A DNA stretch of 64,000 bases from Pseudomonas viridiflava (GCF_003702045.1 NZ_RBTP01000065.1:124001-188000); one strand, 5' to 3'. Positions 26,973 to 35,913 are shown, counted from the stretch's first letter. A program made the numbers and translations. The notes: generated by a model from the sequence alone, not told the origin.

Positions 26973-27812
26973 ATGATCAAGAAATGCTTGTTCCCAGCAG
27001 CCGGTTACGGCACTCGCTTTTTGCCAGCGACAAAGGCCATGCCCAAGGAAATGCTGCCGGTGGTCAACAAGCCACTGATCCAATACGGTGTAGAAGAAGC
27101 CCTTGCGGCTGGTCTGAGCCAGATTTCAATCGTAACGGGTCGCGGCAAGCGCGCGCTGGAAGACCACTTCGACATCAGCTACGAGCTTGAGCACCAGATC
27201 AAGGGCACCGACAAGGAGAAGTACCTGGTCGGCATCCGCAAACTGATCGACGAGTGCAGCTTCTCTTACACTCGCCAGACCGAAATGAAAGGCCTGGGTC
27301 ATGCGATCCTCAGCGGTCGTCCGCTGATTGGCAACGAAGCGTTCGCAGTGGTTCTGGCGGACGATCTTTGCGTCAACCTCGATGGCGACGGCGTTCTGGC
27401 TCAGATGGTCAAGCTGCATAACCACTACGGCTGCTCGATCATCGCGATCCAGGAAGTCGATCCTAACGAAACCAACAAGTACGGCGTGATTGCCGGCGAC
27501 GAGATCAAGCCAGGCCTGTTCCGTGTCACCGACATGGTTGAAAAGCCAAAGCCTGAAGACGCGCCATCCAACATGGCGATCATCGGCCGTTACATTCTGA
27601 CTCCGGATATCTTCGAGAAGATCGAGCAGACCGAGCCAGGCAAGGGCGGTGAAATCCAGATCACTGACGCGCTGATGAAGCAGGCTGCCGAAGGCAATGT
27701 CCTGGCGTACAAGTTCAAAGGTCAGCGTTTCGACTGCGGTGGTGCCGAAGGCTACATCGAAGCGACCAACTTCTGCTTCGAGCACTTTTACAAGACTGGC
27801 AAGGCTTACTGA
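26973..27812 (+). CDS. galU: UTP-glucose-1-phosphate uridylyltransferase GalU
   Basis: GalU, 279 residues, forms UDP-glucose from UTP and glucose-1-phosphate in the cytoplasm, for LPS, exopolysaccharide and periplasmic glucans. The nucleotidyltransferase signature is AAGYGTRFLPATKAMPKEML near the N-terminus, with VVNKPLIQYGVEEA and an ADDLCVN metal-binding segment around residue 130. The C-terminal EGYIEATNFCFEHFY is typical of the Pseudomonas enzyme. The start at 26973 has AAGGAC upstream. It is followed by a terminator, then gor. UDP-glucose does not feed GlgA here, which uses ADP-glucose. Confidence 0.96.
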   Translation: MIKKCLFPAAGYGTRFLPATKAMPKEMLPVVNKPLIQYGVEEALAAGLSQISIVTGRGKRALEDHFDISYELEHQIKGTDKEKYLVGIRKLIDECSFSYTRQTEMKGLGHAILSGRPLIGNEAFAVVLADDLCVNLDGDGVLAQMVKLHNHYGCSIIAIQEVDPNETNKYGVIAGDEIKPGLFRVTDMVEKPKPEDAPSNMAIIGRYILTPDIFEKIEQTEPGKGGEIQITDALMKQAAEGNVLAYKFKGQRFDCGGAEGYIEATNFCFEHFYKTGKAY

Positions 27813-27837
27813 TAGATTGCTGTCTGCGTTTCAAGTC

Positions 27838-27862
27838 AGAGCCACCTTCGGGTGGCTTTGTC
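27838..27862 (+). terminator. Rho-independent terminator after galU
   Basis: A stem GCCACC (27841-27846) with GGTGGC (27851-27856) around the stable TTCG tetraloop, followed by TTTG. It lies 28 bases after the galU stop. Confidence 0.8.
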
Positions 27863-27915
27863 ATGTCTGACTGACCGCCAAGCGGTTATGCTGTGCCCCT
27901 GCTAAGGAGACAATG

Positions 27916-29274
27916 ATGGCTTACGATTTCGATCTGTTTGTAATTGGCGCGGGTTCAGGGGGCGTCAGGGCGGCGCGTTTTGCTGCGGGTTTCGGCGCCA
28001 GGGTGGCCGTTGCCGAGAGCCGCTATCTGGGCGGCACCTGCGTCAACGTTGGGTGCGTGCCCAAGAAGCTGATGGTGTACAGCTCGCATTTCTCTGAAGA
28101 TTTCGAGCATGCCAAGGGCTTTGGCTGGGCGCTGGGCAAGGCGAGTTTCGACTGGCCGACGCTGATCGCCAACAAGGATCGCGAAATCAATCGCCTCAAC
28201 GGCATCTATCGCAAGTTGCTGGTCGACAGCGGCGTCACGCTGCTGGAAGGCCATGCCAGGCTGGCAGGTGCCAACAACGTTGAAATCAACGGCCAGACCT
28301 ATACGGCCGAACGCATTCTTATCGCGACCGGTGGCTGGCCTCAAGTGCCTGACGTGCCTGGGCGCGAGCATGCGATTACCTCCAACGAGGCTTTTTTTCT
28401 CAAGGAGTTGCCCAAGCGCATCGTCGTGGTTGGCGGGGGCTATATCGCCGTAGAGTTTGCGTCCATTTTCAACGGACTCGGCTCGGACACGACGCTGGTT
28501 TACCGTGGCGATATGTTCCTGCGCGGCTTTGACGGCAGTGTGCGCACACACCTGCACGAAGAGTTGCTCAAGCGTCACATGGATATCCGTTTCAACAGTG
28601 ACATCGAGCGCATCGAGAAGCAGGCTGACGGCACGCTGAAACTGAGTATGAAAGGCGGCGGCACGCTGGAAACCGATTGCGTGTTCTATGCCACTGGCCG
28701 TCGTCCGATGCTCGACAACCTCGGGCTGGACAGCGTCAATGTCAAACTCGACGATCACGGCTACATTGAAGTCGATCAGGACTACCAAAGCAGCGAGCCT
28801 TCCATCCTGGCCATTGGCGATGTCATCGGCGGTGTACAGCTGACGCCGGTGGCGCTGGCCGAGGGCATGGCGTTGGCTCGACGCCTGTTCAAGCCGGAAC
28901 AGTACCGCCCGGTGGACTATAACCATATACCGACGGCCGTCTTCAGCCTGCCCAACATAGGCACCGTGGGCCTGACCGAAGAAGCAGCTGTGGAGGCGGG
29001 GCATCAGGTGCAGATTTTTGAAAGTCGTTTCAGGCCGATGAAGCTGACCCTGACCGATGATCAGGAACGCACCCTGATGAAATTGGTGGTGGATGCCAAG
29101 ACCGATCGCGTGCTGGGCTGCCACATGGTGGGGCCTGATGCGGGCGAGATCGTGCAAAGCCTGGCGATCGCGATCAAGGCCGGGGCCACCAAGCAGGTGT
29201 TCGACGACACCATTGGCGTGCATCCGACGGCTGCCGAAGAGTTTGTAACGATGCGTACGCCAGTCAAACGTTAG
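27916..29274 (+). CDS. gor: glutathione-disulfide reductase
   Basis: Flavoprotein of 452 residues that reduces oxidised glutathione with NADPH in the cytoplasm. The FAD fold is DLFVIGAGSGGVRAAR, the redox disulfide is GGTCVNVGCVPKK, the NADPH fold is VVVGGGYIAVEFASIF, and the C-terminal active-site His-Glu is GVHPTAAEE. Two adjacent ATGs occur (27913 and 27916); AAGGAG is 6 bases from the second, so I use 27916. It supports the thiol pool needed by GloA and by electrophile defence encoded elsewhere in the window. Confidence 0.95.
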   Translation: MAYDFDLFVIGAGSGGVRAARFAAGFGARVAVAESRYLGGTCVNVGCVPKKLMVYSSHFSEDFEHAKGFGWALGKASFDWPTLIANKDREINRLNGIYRKLLVDSGVTLLEGHARLAGANNVEINGQTYTAERILIATGGWPQVPDVPGREHAITSNEAFFLKELPKRIVVVGGGYIAVEFASIFNGLGSDTTLVYRGDMFLRGFDGSVRTHLHEELLKRHMDIRFNSDIERIEKQADGTLKLSMKGGGTLETDCVFYATGRRPMLDNLGLDSVNVKLDDHGYIEVDQDYQSSEPSILAIGDVIGGVQLTPVALAEGMALARRLFKPEQYRPVDYNHIPTAVFSLPNIGTVGLTEEAAVEAGHQVQIFESRFRPMKLTLTDDQERTLMKLVVDAKTDRVLGCHMVGPDAGEIVQSLAIAIKAGATKQVFDDTIGVHPTAAEEFVTMRTPVKR

Positions 29275-29341
29275 GTAATAAACGCCCGAGACTCAGGATG
29301 AATCTCGGGCTGACAGACAATCAAGAGGAAGGACCCTGGCA

Positions 29342-30643
29342 GTGAACAGGCATAAACCGACGGGCACGATGCCCTTGCATTCGCCTCGTCATCCGCACAA
29401 TCCCACTCAACAGATCGATGTGCTCCGCGAAAGCGAGCGGCAATTCAGGTTGTTGGCCGATAACATGAGCCAGTTGGCCTGGACGGCTGATCCGCGTGGT
29501 CATATCCAGTGGTACAACGAGCGCTGGTATCTCTACACCGGCACTTCCCTTGAAGCCATGCAGGCGCTGGGCTGGCGTTCGGTGCTCAATCCTGAGCATC
29601 GGGAGCGGGTGGTGACTCGCCTGCAGCATTGCTTTGCAACCGGTTCCATCTGGGAAGATACCTTTGCGTTGCGCTCCAAAGAGGGCGTCTTCAACTGGTT
29701 TTTGTCTCGCGCCCTGCCGATGCGTGATGAGCACGGCCACATCACCCACTGGCTGGGCACTCATACCGACATCACGGCCCAAGTCAGGGCTGAAGAGGCG
29801 TTGCGCGAGCTGAATGAAAACCTTGAGCTGCGAGTTGCCGAGCGCACTCGGCAGCTGGCTCGGACTAACGAACTTTTGCAGATCCAGATCAACGAGCGTG
29901 CCCAGGCTGAAGAAGTCCTGCGCCATGCGCAGAAGATGGATGCGATCGGCCAGTTGACGGGCGGCATCGCGCATGACTTCAACAACATGCTTACAGGCGT
30001 GCTCGGGGCGCTGGATCTGATTCAGCGCAGGGCGATGGCGGGGCGTCTGGATGATGTCGAGCGCTATGTCGGTGCCGCCATCGCATCGGCCAATCGAGCG
30101 GGTGCGCTGACTCAGCGACTGCTCACGTTTGCACGTCGCCAGCCCATCGACACGTGCGTGGTCGATATCAATCGCATGATTGCCTCAATGGAAGCGCTGC
30201 TACAGGGGACCGTGTCGAATCAGACGCATCTTGGTTTCGATCTGGAAGACAATCTGCAAGCGGTGTGGACGGACGAGCACCAGTTGGAAAACGCGTTGTT
30301 GAATCTGGTCATCAACGCCCGGGATGCCATGCCTGAGGGCGGTAGGTTAACGGTGATCACGCGGGCGGCAAGTGTCACGGTGCGTCAGGGTGCATTGACG
30401 CCGGGTGAGTATGTGGTGCTCGGTGTCGAAGATGATGGCTGCGGCATTGATAAGAATGTGATCGATCAGGTGTTCGATCCGTTTTTCACCACCAAGCCTG
30501 TCGGGCAGGGAACGGGGCTGGGGTTGTCGATGGTTTACGGTTTCATCAAGCAGACGGGTGGGCACGTACAGATCGAGAGTGCTCTAGGGCTGGGCACCCG
30601 GGTTGATCTGTATCTGCCGTGCCAGGTTAATCCCGTTACTTGA
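29342..30643 (+). CDS. PAS-domain sensor histidine kinase
   Basis: Soluble histidine kinase of 433 residues with no membrane segment. A PAS/PAC domain occupies residues about 30-150 (ADPRGHIQWYNERWYLYTG, then GTHTDITAQ), followed by a coiled linker (residues 150-198). The H box is QLTGGIAHDFNN with phospho-acceptor His211, and N, G1 and G2 boxes follow (NLVINARDAMPEGG, EDDGCGID, GTGLGLSMVYGF). There is no receiver domain, unlike many hybrid relatives. The start is GTG at 29342, 8 bases after GAGGAAGGA. No response regulator is adjacent, so its partner is unknown. The 3' end overlaps the convergent KfrA-like gene by 8 bases. Confidence 0.92.
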   Translation: MNRHKPTGTMPLHSPRHPHNPTQQIDVLRESERQFRLLADNMSQLAWTADPRGHIQWYNERWYLYTGTSLEAMQALGWRSVLNPEHRERVVTRLQHCFATGSIWEDTFALRSKEGVFNWFLSRALPMRDEHGHITHWLGTHTDITAQVRAEEALRELNENLELRVAERTRQLARTNELLQIQINERAQAEEVLRHAQKMDAIGQLTGGIAHDFNNMLTGVLGALDLIQRRAMAGRLDDVERYVGAAIASANRAGALTQRLLTFARRQPIDTCVVDINRMIASMEALLQGTVSNQTHLGFDLEDNLQAVWTDEHQLENALLNLVINARDAMPEGGRLTVITRAASVTVRQGALTPGEYVVLGVEDDGCGIDKNVIDQVFDPFFTTKPVGQGTGLGLSMVYGFIKQTGGHVQIESALGLGTRVDLYLPCQVNPVT

Positions 30644-31667
30644 CGGAGTCAGTCGGTTTCGTGGCGGTGTTCGGTTTTTTTCTGGGTGAGCGGGTTTTGA
30701 CATCGGGTTCGCCAGACGACGTCAATGCCTCCAGCGCCGCTTCCTTTTTGATCAGCATTAATTCCAGCATCCGGTTTTGCTGCTGCGTGTCCTTAAGATT
30801 CTGCTTGAGGTCGACGGTGTCGGCCTCAAGTCCGCGTATCTTTTCTTCCAGCAAGGCGCATTGGGTCTGAATGCGCTGATGATCCAGGGTCGATGACATA
30901 AGTTGGCTGCTGGTCTTTTCTGTCAGGTCCTTTTGCAAATTCAGGTCGCGCTGAGTGCTGCGGTTTTCAGCGAGCAGTCGTTCGTTGTCACGGTTCAACT
31001 GGGTGATGTCTTCCTGACGAATGCTCAGGCTTTGCTGGGCGTGCCGCAGGTCCATCTGCAACTGCTGGACCTGGCCTTCGTGGCGCTGCAATTCGTGCTC
31101 GCGCTGCTCCTTGACCGACTGTCGATAATGTTCCAGTGCGTCGCGAGCGTGCTGGTGTTTTTCTTCGAGCGACCGAATTTGCTCGTTCTTGTCCAGCAGG
31201 CGCGTCTCCTGATCTGAATTGGCCTGGATGAGTCGGGTGTTTTCGCGGTGTGCGCTTTGCAGTGTTTCCTGAAGGTCGAGCAGGGCAGTGGCCTGGCGTT
31301 CAAGCATCATGTTCTGGTCGCTGATCCGTTCGTTCAGGCCCTGTATCTGCTGCTGTGCGGCCGACAGCTCCCGTTGCATCGCTTGGCAGGTCGAAACGTG
31401 GTCGGCACTCAGCTGATCAATGCGTTCCTGAGCTTGCTCTTCCAGTCGTTGGGCAAGATGGGCCACCAGATGCGTCAGTTCTTCGTTGATAGCTGGCGCA
31501 GGCGAGTGCGTGGTTTCAAGTTCCTTGAGGTAGCGATGGATGGTGGTCTTCGACCCGGTATTGCCCATTTCGATGCGTACTGCATCGATGCTGGGGTTCT
31601 CGCCTCGCGCCAGCAGGGCGGTCCTTGCCTTGAGCACCAACGCCCTGTTTACGCCGCCCCGTGCCAT
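30636..31667 (-). CDS. KfrA-like coiled-coil DNA-binding protein
   Basis: Protein of 343 residues. Residues 1-50 (MARGGVNRALVLKARTALLARG, then GSKTTIHRYLKELE) match the KfrA N-terminal DNA-binding domain known from plasmid stability proteins. Residues about 65-310 are a long, almost uninterrupted coiled coil rich in Gln, Glu and Leu. A basic tail (TRSPRKKPNTATKP) ends it. The start at 31667 has AGGAGA upstream. Plasmid KfrA is an autorepressor with a role in nucleoid-like structuring of plasmids. Here the gene is chromosomal and divergent from a tyrosine recombinase, so it may control that recombinase or organise its DNA substrate. Confidence 0.84.
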   Translation of the reverse strand: MARGGVNRALVLKARTALLARGENPSIDAVRIEMGNTGSKTTIHRYLKELETTHSPAPAINEELTHLVAHLAQRLEEQAQERIDQLSADHVSTCQAMQRELSAAQQQIQGLNERISDQNMMLERQATALLDLQETLQSAHRENTRLIQANSDQETRLLDKNEQIRSLEEKHQHARDALEHYRQSVKEQREHELQRHEGQVQQLQMDLRHAQQSLSIRQEDITQLNRDNERLLAENRSTQRDLNLQKDLTEKTSSQLMSSTLDHQRIQTQCALLEEKIRGLEADTVDLKQNLKDTQQQNRMLELMLIKKEAALEALTSSGEPDVKTRSPRKKPNTATKPTDSVK

Positions 31668-31844
31668 AAATTCTCCTACGATTTCGTACTGTGGTATGTA
31701 CCCTGTAAATACATACTATATAGATCGGGTAAAGTTGTCATTATTTGAATTTTATGGTACGGGATATTGGCGTATTATCCCGTGTCAGGCGTTCTGAGCA
31801 CTTAAATTGGCGCTCGATCAGTACACAACAGCAGGTTATTGCCC
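31668..31844. promoter_or_regulatory. divergent control region with three inverted repeats
   Basis: This 177-base spacer between the KfrA-like and recombinase genes is clearly more A/T-rich than its flanks. It holds three perfect inverted repeats: TACGA/TCGTA (31677-31688), GTATGTA/TACATAC with a 9-base centre (31694-31716) and ACGGGATA/TATCCCGT, also with a 9-base centre (31759-31783). They are good candidates for KfrA operators or recombinase arm sites and must include both promoters. Confidence 0.6.
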
Positions 31845-32804
31845 ATGAACGATGTCGATCGCTATCTGGAAGCCGCGACCCGCTACAACACGCGGCGCAG
31901 CTATCGATCTGCCATTGAGCACTTCGAGGTGACGTGGGGCGGGTTTCTGCCTGCGACCAGCGAGAGCGTGGCGCGGTATCTGGCGCGGTATGCAGGAGAG
32001 CTGTCAGTCAATACGTTGAAATCGCGGCTGTCGGCGCTCGCTCAATGGCATTCCAGTCAGGGATTTGTCGACCCGACGCGCTCGCCAGTCGTGCGTAAGG
32101 TGCTCAAAGGCATCCGCGCCCTGCATCCCGCTCAGGAAAAGCAGGCGCAGCCCCTGCAATTGAACGACCTTGAGCGGGTCGTCGCATGGCTCGAAACTGA
32201 ATCGCAGCAGGCGCAGGCCCGTCACGATCAATCCGGCGTGCTGCGCTGCCGACGTGACCGGGCGCTGATTTTGCTGGGCTTCTGGCGGGGGTTTCGCAGT
32301 GACGAGCTGTGCCGGCTGAAGATTCAGGATGTCAAGGCGATGGCCGGTGCCGGTATCACGCTTTATCTGCCACGCAGCAAGGGCGATCGAGACAATGCCG
32401 GCAGGACCTATCAGACACCCGCGCTACAACGGCTGTGCCCGGTAGAGGCTTATATCGACTGGATCAATTGCGCCGCGCTGGTGCGTGGACCGGTGTTTCG
32501 GGCGGTGGATCGCTGGGGTAATCTGGGTGAGGAGGGTCTGCACGCCAACAGCATCATTCCTTTATTACGCCAGGCGCTGGCTCGCGCGGGCATTGCCGCT
32601 GAAGGCTATACCAGCCATTCGCTGCGCCGTGGCTTTGCCAGTTGGGCGCATCAGAATGGGTGGGACATCAAGTCGCTAATGGCCTATGTGGGCTGGAGGG
32701 ACATGAAGTCTGCGATGCGTTACATTGAAGCTTCACCGTTTCTGAGTGCCAGCGAAGGCCAGATCGGTCTGAAGGTTTCTTCTATTGATAAGCTGCCCTC
32801 ATAG
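31845..32804 (+). CDS. solitary tyrosine recombinase
   Basis: Site-specific tyrosine recombinase of 319 residues, the size of a XerC-like enzyme. A SAM-like core-binding domain covers about residues 1-95 (ATRYNTRRSYRSAIEHF) and the catalytic domain follows. The catalytic set is visible: Arg151 (GFRSDEL), Lys179 (RSKGDR), His258 and Arg261 (SHSLRRG), Trp284 in the second-His position (YVGWRD) and nucleophile Tyr293 (MRYIEA). The ATG at 31845 follows CAGG by 9 bases; a TTG at 31839 is also in frame. No phage genes, excisionase or tRNA target is near, so it is not a simple prophage integrase. Its substrate is unknown. Confidence 0.88.
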   Translation: MNDVDRYLEAATRYNTRRSYRSAIEHFEVTWGGFLPATSESVARYLARYAGELSVNTLKSRLSALAQWHSSQGFVDPTRSPVVRKVLKGIRALHPAQEKQAQPLQLNDLERVVAWLETESQQAQARHDQSGVLRCRRDRALILLGFWRGFRSDELCRLKIQDVKAMAGAGITLYLPRSKGDRDNAGRTYQTPALQRLCPVEAYIDWINCAALVRGPVFRAVDRWGNLGEEGLHANSIIPLLRQALARAGIAAEGYTSHSLRRGFASWAHQNGWDIKSLMAYVGWRDMKSAMRYIEASPFLSASEGQIGLKVSSIDKLPS

Positions 32805-32905
32805 TGAAAAGCAATCAGTGACATCAGGTTTGCCAATGAGCCATTGTCATCGATCATGCGTAAGCTTCACTCCATCGAATCAACAACCCATCAGGAGATA
32901 TACCG

Positions 32906-33469
32906 ATGCCTATCATCAACAGCCAAGTAAAACCGTTCAAGGCAACCGCTTACAAGAACGGCTCTTTCGTTGACGTTTCGGACGCCGACTTCAAAGGCAA
33001 GTGGTCTGTCGTATTCTTCTACCCGGCTGACTTCACCTTCGTGTGCCCGACCGAGCTGGAAGACCTGGCTGACAACTACGCTGAGTTCCAGAAGCTGGGC
33101 GTTGAAATCTACAGCGTTTCGACCGACACCCACTTCGCCCACGCTGCATGGCACAACACTTCGCCTGCAATCGGCAAGATCCAGTACACCATGATCGGCG
33201 ACCCGACCTTGACCATCTCGCGCAACTTCGACGTGCTGATCGAAGAAGCCGGTCTGGCTGACCGCGGTACGTTCGTGATCAACCCGGAAGGTCAGATCAA
33301 AATCGTTGAGCTGAACGACGGCGGCGTTGGTCGTGACGCTTCTGAGCTGCTGCGCAAAATCAAGGCTGCTCAGTACGTCGCTGCTCACCCAGGTGAAGTT
33401 TGCCCAGCCAAGTGGAAAGAAGGCGAGGCCACTCTGGCTCCGTCGCTGGACCTGGTCGGCAAGATCTGA
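32906..33469 (+). CDS. ahpC: alkyl hydroperoxide reductase subunit C
   Basis: Typical 2-Cys peroxiredoxin, 187 residues, reduces hydrogen peroxide and organic peroxides in the cytoplasm. Peroxidatic Cys47 sits in FYPADFTFVCPTE and resolving Cys166 in GEVCPAKW; both match the bacterial AhpC numbering. The start at 32906 has AGGAG upstream. It is recycled by AhpF, encoded after a terminator-like stem, so read-through or separate promoters are possible. OxyR control is expected from family knowledge, but I could not see a clear OxyR site upstream. Confidence 0.97.
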   Translation: MPIINSQVKPFKATAYKNGSFVDVSDADFKGKWSVVFFYPADFTFVCPTELEDLADNYAEFQKLGVEIYSVSTDTHFAHAAWHNTSPAIGKIQYTMIGDPTLTISRNFDVLIEEAGLADRGTFVINPEGQIKIVELNDGGVGRDASELLRKIKAAQYVAAHPGEVCPAKWKEGEATLAPSLDLVGKI

Positions 33470-33530
33470 GTCGTATGAATCGGCTAGGGGCGCTGAGCTC
33501 TTGAGCACGTAAACCGCATCGCCCCAAAAA

Positions 33531-33560
33531 ACGCCCGGGCGGTAATCGCCTGGGCGTTGT
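33531..33560 (+). terminator. stem-loop between ahpC and ahpF
   Basis: ACGCCCGGGCG (33531-33541) pairs with CGCCTGGGCGT (33547-33557, one G-T pair), followed by TGTTATTT. It would reduce transcription into ahpF and explain higher AhpC than AhpF levels. Confidence 0.75.
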
Positions 33561-33602
33561 TATTTCTACTCTCTGAAAATATTTGTCGAAGGAAGCCGCC
33601 AC

Positions 33603-35165
33603 ATGTTGGACGCCAATCTTAAAGCCCAGTTGAAATCTTACCTGGAGCGGGTCACTCGCCCCATCGAGATCGTCGCGTCCCTTGATGACGGCGCGAAGTC
33701 TCAGGAAATGCTCGCTCTGCTCAATGACGTGATCAGTGTTTCCAAAGACGTCACCTTGAATGACAGCGGCACCGATGCGCGCACGCCATCGTTCTCGCTC
33801 AACAGCCCTGGCCACGCGATCAGCCTGCGTTTTGCCGGTATCCCTATGGGGCACGAATTCACCTCGCTGGTCCTGGCGCTGCTGCAAGTCGGCGGCTATC
33901 CACCCAAGGTCAGTGCGGAAACCATCGAACAGGTTCGCAATCTTCAAGGCGAATTCAAGTTCGAAACCTATTTCTCGCAGTCCTGCCAGAACTGCCCGGA
34001 CGTCGTTCAGGCGTTGAACCTGATGGCCGTGCTGAACCCGAACATCAAGCATGTTGCAATCGACGGCGCGCTGTTCCAGGACGAAGTCACCGATCGCAAG
34101 ATTATGTCGGTGCCAAGCATTTACCTGAACGGTGAGCTGTTCGGCCAGGGTCGTATGGGACTGGAAGAAATTCTGGCCAAGATCGACACCGGTGCCGGCG
34201 CACGTCAGGCCGAGAAGCTCAATGCCAAACAGGCGTTTGACGTGCTGGTCGTCGGCGGTGGCCCTGCAGGTTCGGCAGCTGCTGTGTATGCTGCCCGTAA
34301 AGGCATCCGTACCGGCGTCGCCGCCGAGCGATTCGGCGGTCAAGTGCTCGATACGATGGCCATCGAGAACTTCATCTCGGTACAGCACACCGAAGGCCCG
34401 AAACTGGCCGTAGCGCTCGAAGAGCATGTCAAGCAGTACGAAGTCGACATCATGAACCTGCAGCGTGCGGACAAACTGATCCCTGGTGCGCACGGTGAGT
34501 TGCATGAAGTGCGTTTCGCCAGCGGCGCTAGCCTGAAAGCCAAGACCTTGATTCTGGCGACCGGCGCACGCTGGAGGGAGATGAACGTTCCAGGCGAGCA
34601 GCAATACCGTAACAAGGGTGTGGCTTACTGCCCGCACTGCGACGGTCCTCTGTTCAAAGGCAAGCGCGTTGCAGTGATCGGCGGTGGTAACTCGGGTGTC
34701 GAAGCGGCAATCGACCTGGCAGGCATCGTGTCTCACGTGACCCTGCTGGAGTTCGACGTTCAGCTGCGCGCCGATGCGGTATTGCAGCGCAAGCTGCACA
34801 GCCTGCCTAACGTGACCGTCATCACCAGTGCCCAGACCACTGAAGTGACCGGTGACGAGCAAAAGGTTAACGGCCTGCGTTACAAAAACCGTGTGACTGG
34901 CGAAGAGATCACCGTGCCGCTGGAAGGTATCTTCGTGCAGATCGGTCTGCTGCCTAACAGCGAATGGCTCAAGGGCTCCATCGAGCTGTCGCCGCGTGGT
35001 GAGATCGTGGTCGATGCGCGCGGTGAAACATCGGTGCCGGGTATCTTTGCCGCCGGTGACGTAACGGTTGCGCCTTACAAACAGATCATCATTGCCCTGG
35101 GCGAGGGGGCCAAGGCTTCGTTGAGCGCCTTCGATCACCTGATCCGTACCTCTGCGCCAGCCTGA
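33603..35165 (+). CDS. ahpF: alkyl hydroperoxide reductase subunit F
   Basis: NAD(P)H-dependent flavoprotein of 520 residues that reduces AhpC. The N-terminal double thioredoxin fold contains the redox pair Cys128 and Cys131 (QSCQNCPD). The thioredoxin-reductase-like part has an FAD motif (VVGGGPAGSAAAVYAARKG), the second redox pair Cys343 and Cys346 (YCPHCDGPLF) and an NAD fold (VIGGGNSGVEAAIDLAG). The length and domain order are standard. The start at 33603 has GAAGGAAG upstream. It shares a bidirectional terminator with gloA downstream. Confidence 0.97.
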   Translation: MLDANLKAQLKSYLERVTRPIEIVASLDDGAKSQEMLALLNDVISVSKDVTLNDSGTDARTPSFSLNSPGHAISLRFAGIPMGHEFTSLVLALLQVGGYPPKVSAETIEQVRNLQGEFKFETYFSQSCQNCPDVVQALNLMAVLNPNIKHVAIDGALFQDEVTDRKIMSVPSIYLNGELFGQGRMGLEEILAKIDTGAGARQAEKLNAKQAFDVLVVGGGPAGSAAAVYAARKGIRTGVAAERFGGQVLDTMAIENFISVQHTEGPKLAVALEEHVKQYEVDIMNLQRADKLIPGAHGELHEVRFASGASLKAKTLILATGARWREMNVPGEQQYRNKGVAYCPHCDGPLFKGKRVAVIGGGNSGVEAAIDLAGIVSHVTLLEFDVQLRADAVLQRKLHSLPNVTVITSAQTTEVTGDEQKVNGLRYKNRVTGEEITVPLEGIFVQIGLLPNSEWLKGSIELSPRGEIVVDARGETSVPGIFAAGDVTVAPYKQIIIALGEGAKASLSAFDHLIRTSAPA

Positions 35166-35200
35166 TGTTCGTTCGCTGAATGCAGTACTGAGCCGTAAAC

Positions 35201-35234
35201 AAAAAGCCCCATGAGCGATCATGGGGCTTTTTCG
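35201..35234. terminator. bidirectional terminator ahpF/gloA
   Basis: A perfect 14-base stem (AAAAAGCCCCATGA at 35201-35214 with TCATGGGGCTTTTT at 35219-35232) and GCGA loop. A and T runs flank both sides, so it can terminate ahpF on the plus strand and gloA on the minus strand. Confidence 0.93.
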
Positions 35235-35253
35235 TTTGCCGTGGATTTAACGC

Positions 35254-35775
35254 TTAGAGCGGCGTTGGCTGGATGATCTCTACCCAGTAGCCATCCGGGT
35301 CCTTGATGAATGCCAGGCTGTTCATGCGGCCATCCGAGAGACGCTTCTGGAACTTCACGCCCAGGCTTTCAAAACGCTCGCAGGCCGCGACGACGTCAGG
35401 CACCGACACGCAGATGTGACCGAAGCCGCGCGGGTCGCTGTTGCCGTCGTGATAGACGGCCGACGGGTCGTTCTCGGTGCCGTGGTTGTGGGTCAGCTCC
35501 AGAATGCCCGGAATCGACTTCATCCACTCGTTACGAGCGGCATCGTCGGTCGGGATCAGCTTTTTGTCGGTCAGTGCCAGAAAGTACAGGCTGAACTCGG
35601 CTTCCGGGAAGTCGCGCTTCTCGACCAGGCTGAAGCCCAGCACGCGTGTGTAGAAATCCAGCGATGCAGTGATGTCTTTGACGCGCAGCATGGTGTGGTT
35701 GAACACGAACTGCCGGGTCGCGGTTTCGGGTTCGGCAGTCACGCCAGGAATGGAATTGAGGTCTTGCAGGCTCAT
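35254..35775 (-). CDS. gloA: lactoylglutathione lyase (glyoxalase I)
   Basis: Glyoxalase I of 173 residues, the longer zinc-type form. It isomerises the methylglyoxal-glutathione hemithioacetal to lactoylglutathione. The N-terminal part FNHTMLRVKDITASLDFYTRV carries the first metal His, LELTHNHGTEND the Glu and flanking His, GFGHICVSVPDV the second metal His, and DPDGYWVEIIQP the last Glu. The start at 35775 follows GGAG. The frame stays open to 36567, but that extension lies over the plus-strand gene at 35914 and is rejected. It depends on glutathione kept reduced by Gor. Confidence 0.95.
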   Translation of the reverse strand: MSLQDLNSIPGVTAEPETATRQFVFNHTMLRVKDITASLDFYTRVLGFSLVEKRDFPEAEFSLYFLALTDKKLIPTDDAARNEWMKSIPGILELTHNHGTENDPSAVYHDGNSDPRGFGHICVSVPDVVAACERFESLGVKFQKRLSDGRMNSLAFIKDPDGYWVEIIQPTPL

Positions 35776-35913
35776 GTGTGTCTCCAACATAGGTATTAAG
35801 GGTGCCAGATGATACGGAGCAGGGTGGCCTGTGCGAAACGCCGGCCCGTATAAAAGACCGTGGCCCTTGCGGGTAGCGGCCGACAGGCTCAGACTTTCCG
35901 GCCGACCGTTTTG

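Noticed and set aside
26726..26980. Minus-strand frame overlapping the galU start
   Set aside because: No ribosome site, unusual composition and overlap with a strong gene.
27955..29223. Long minus-strand ORF opposite gor
   Set aside because: Shadow frame; gor carries all catalytic motifs.
32805..32905. OxyR site before ahpC
   Set aside because: Expected from family knowledge, but no four-element ATAG/CTAT pattern could be recognised.
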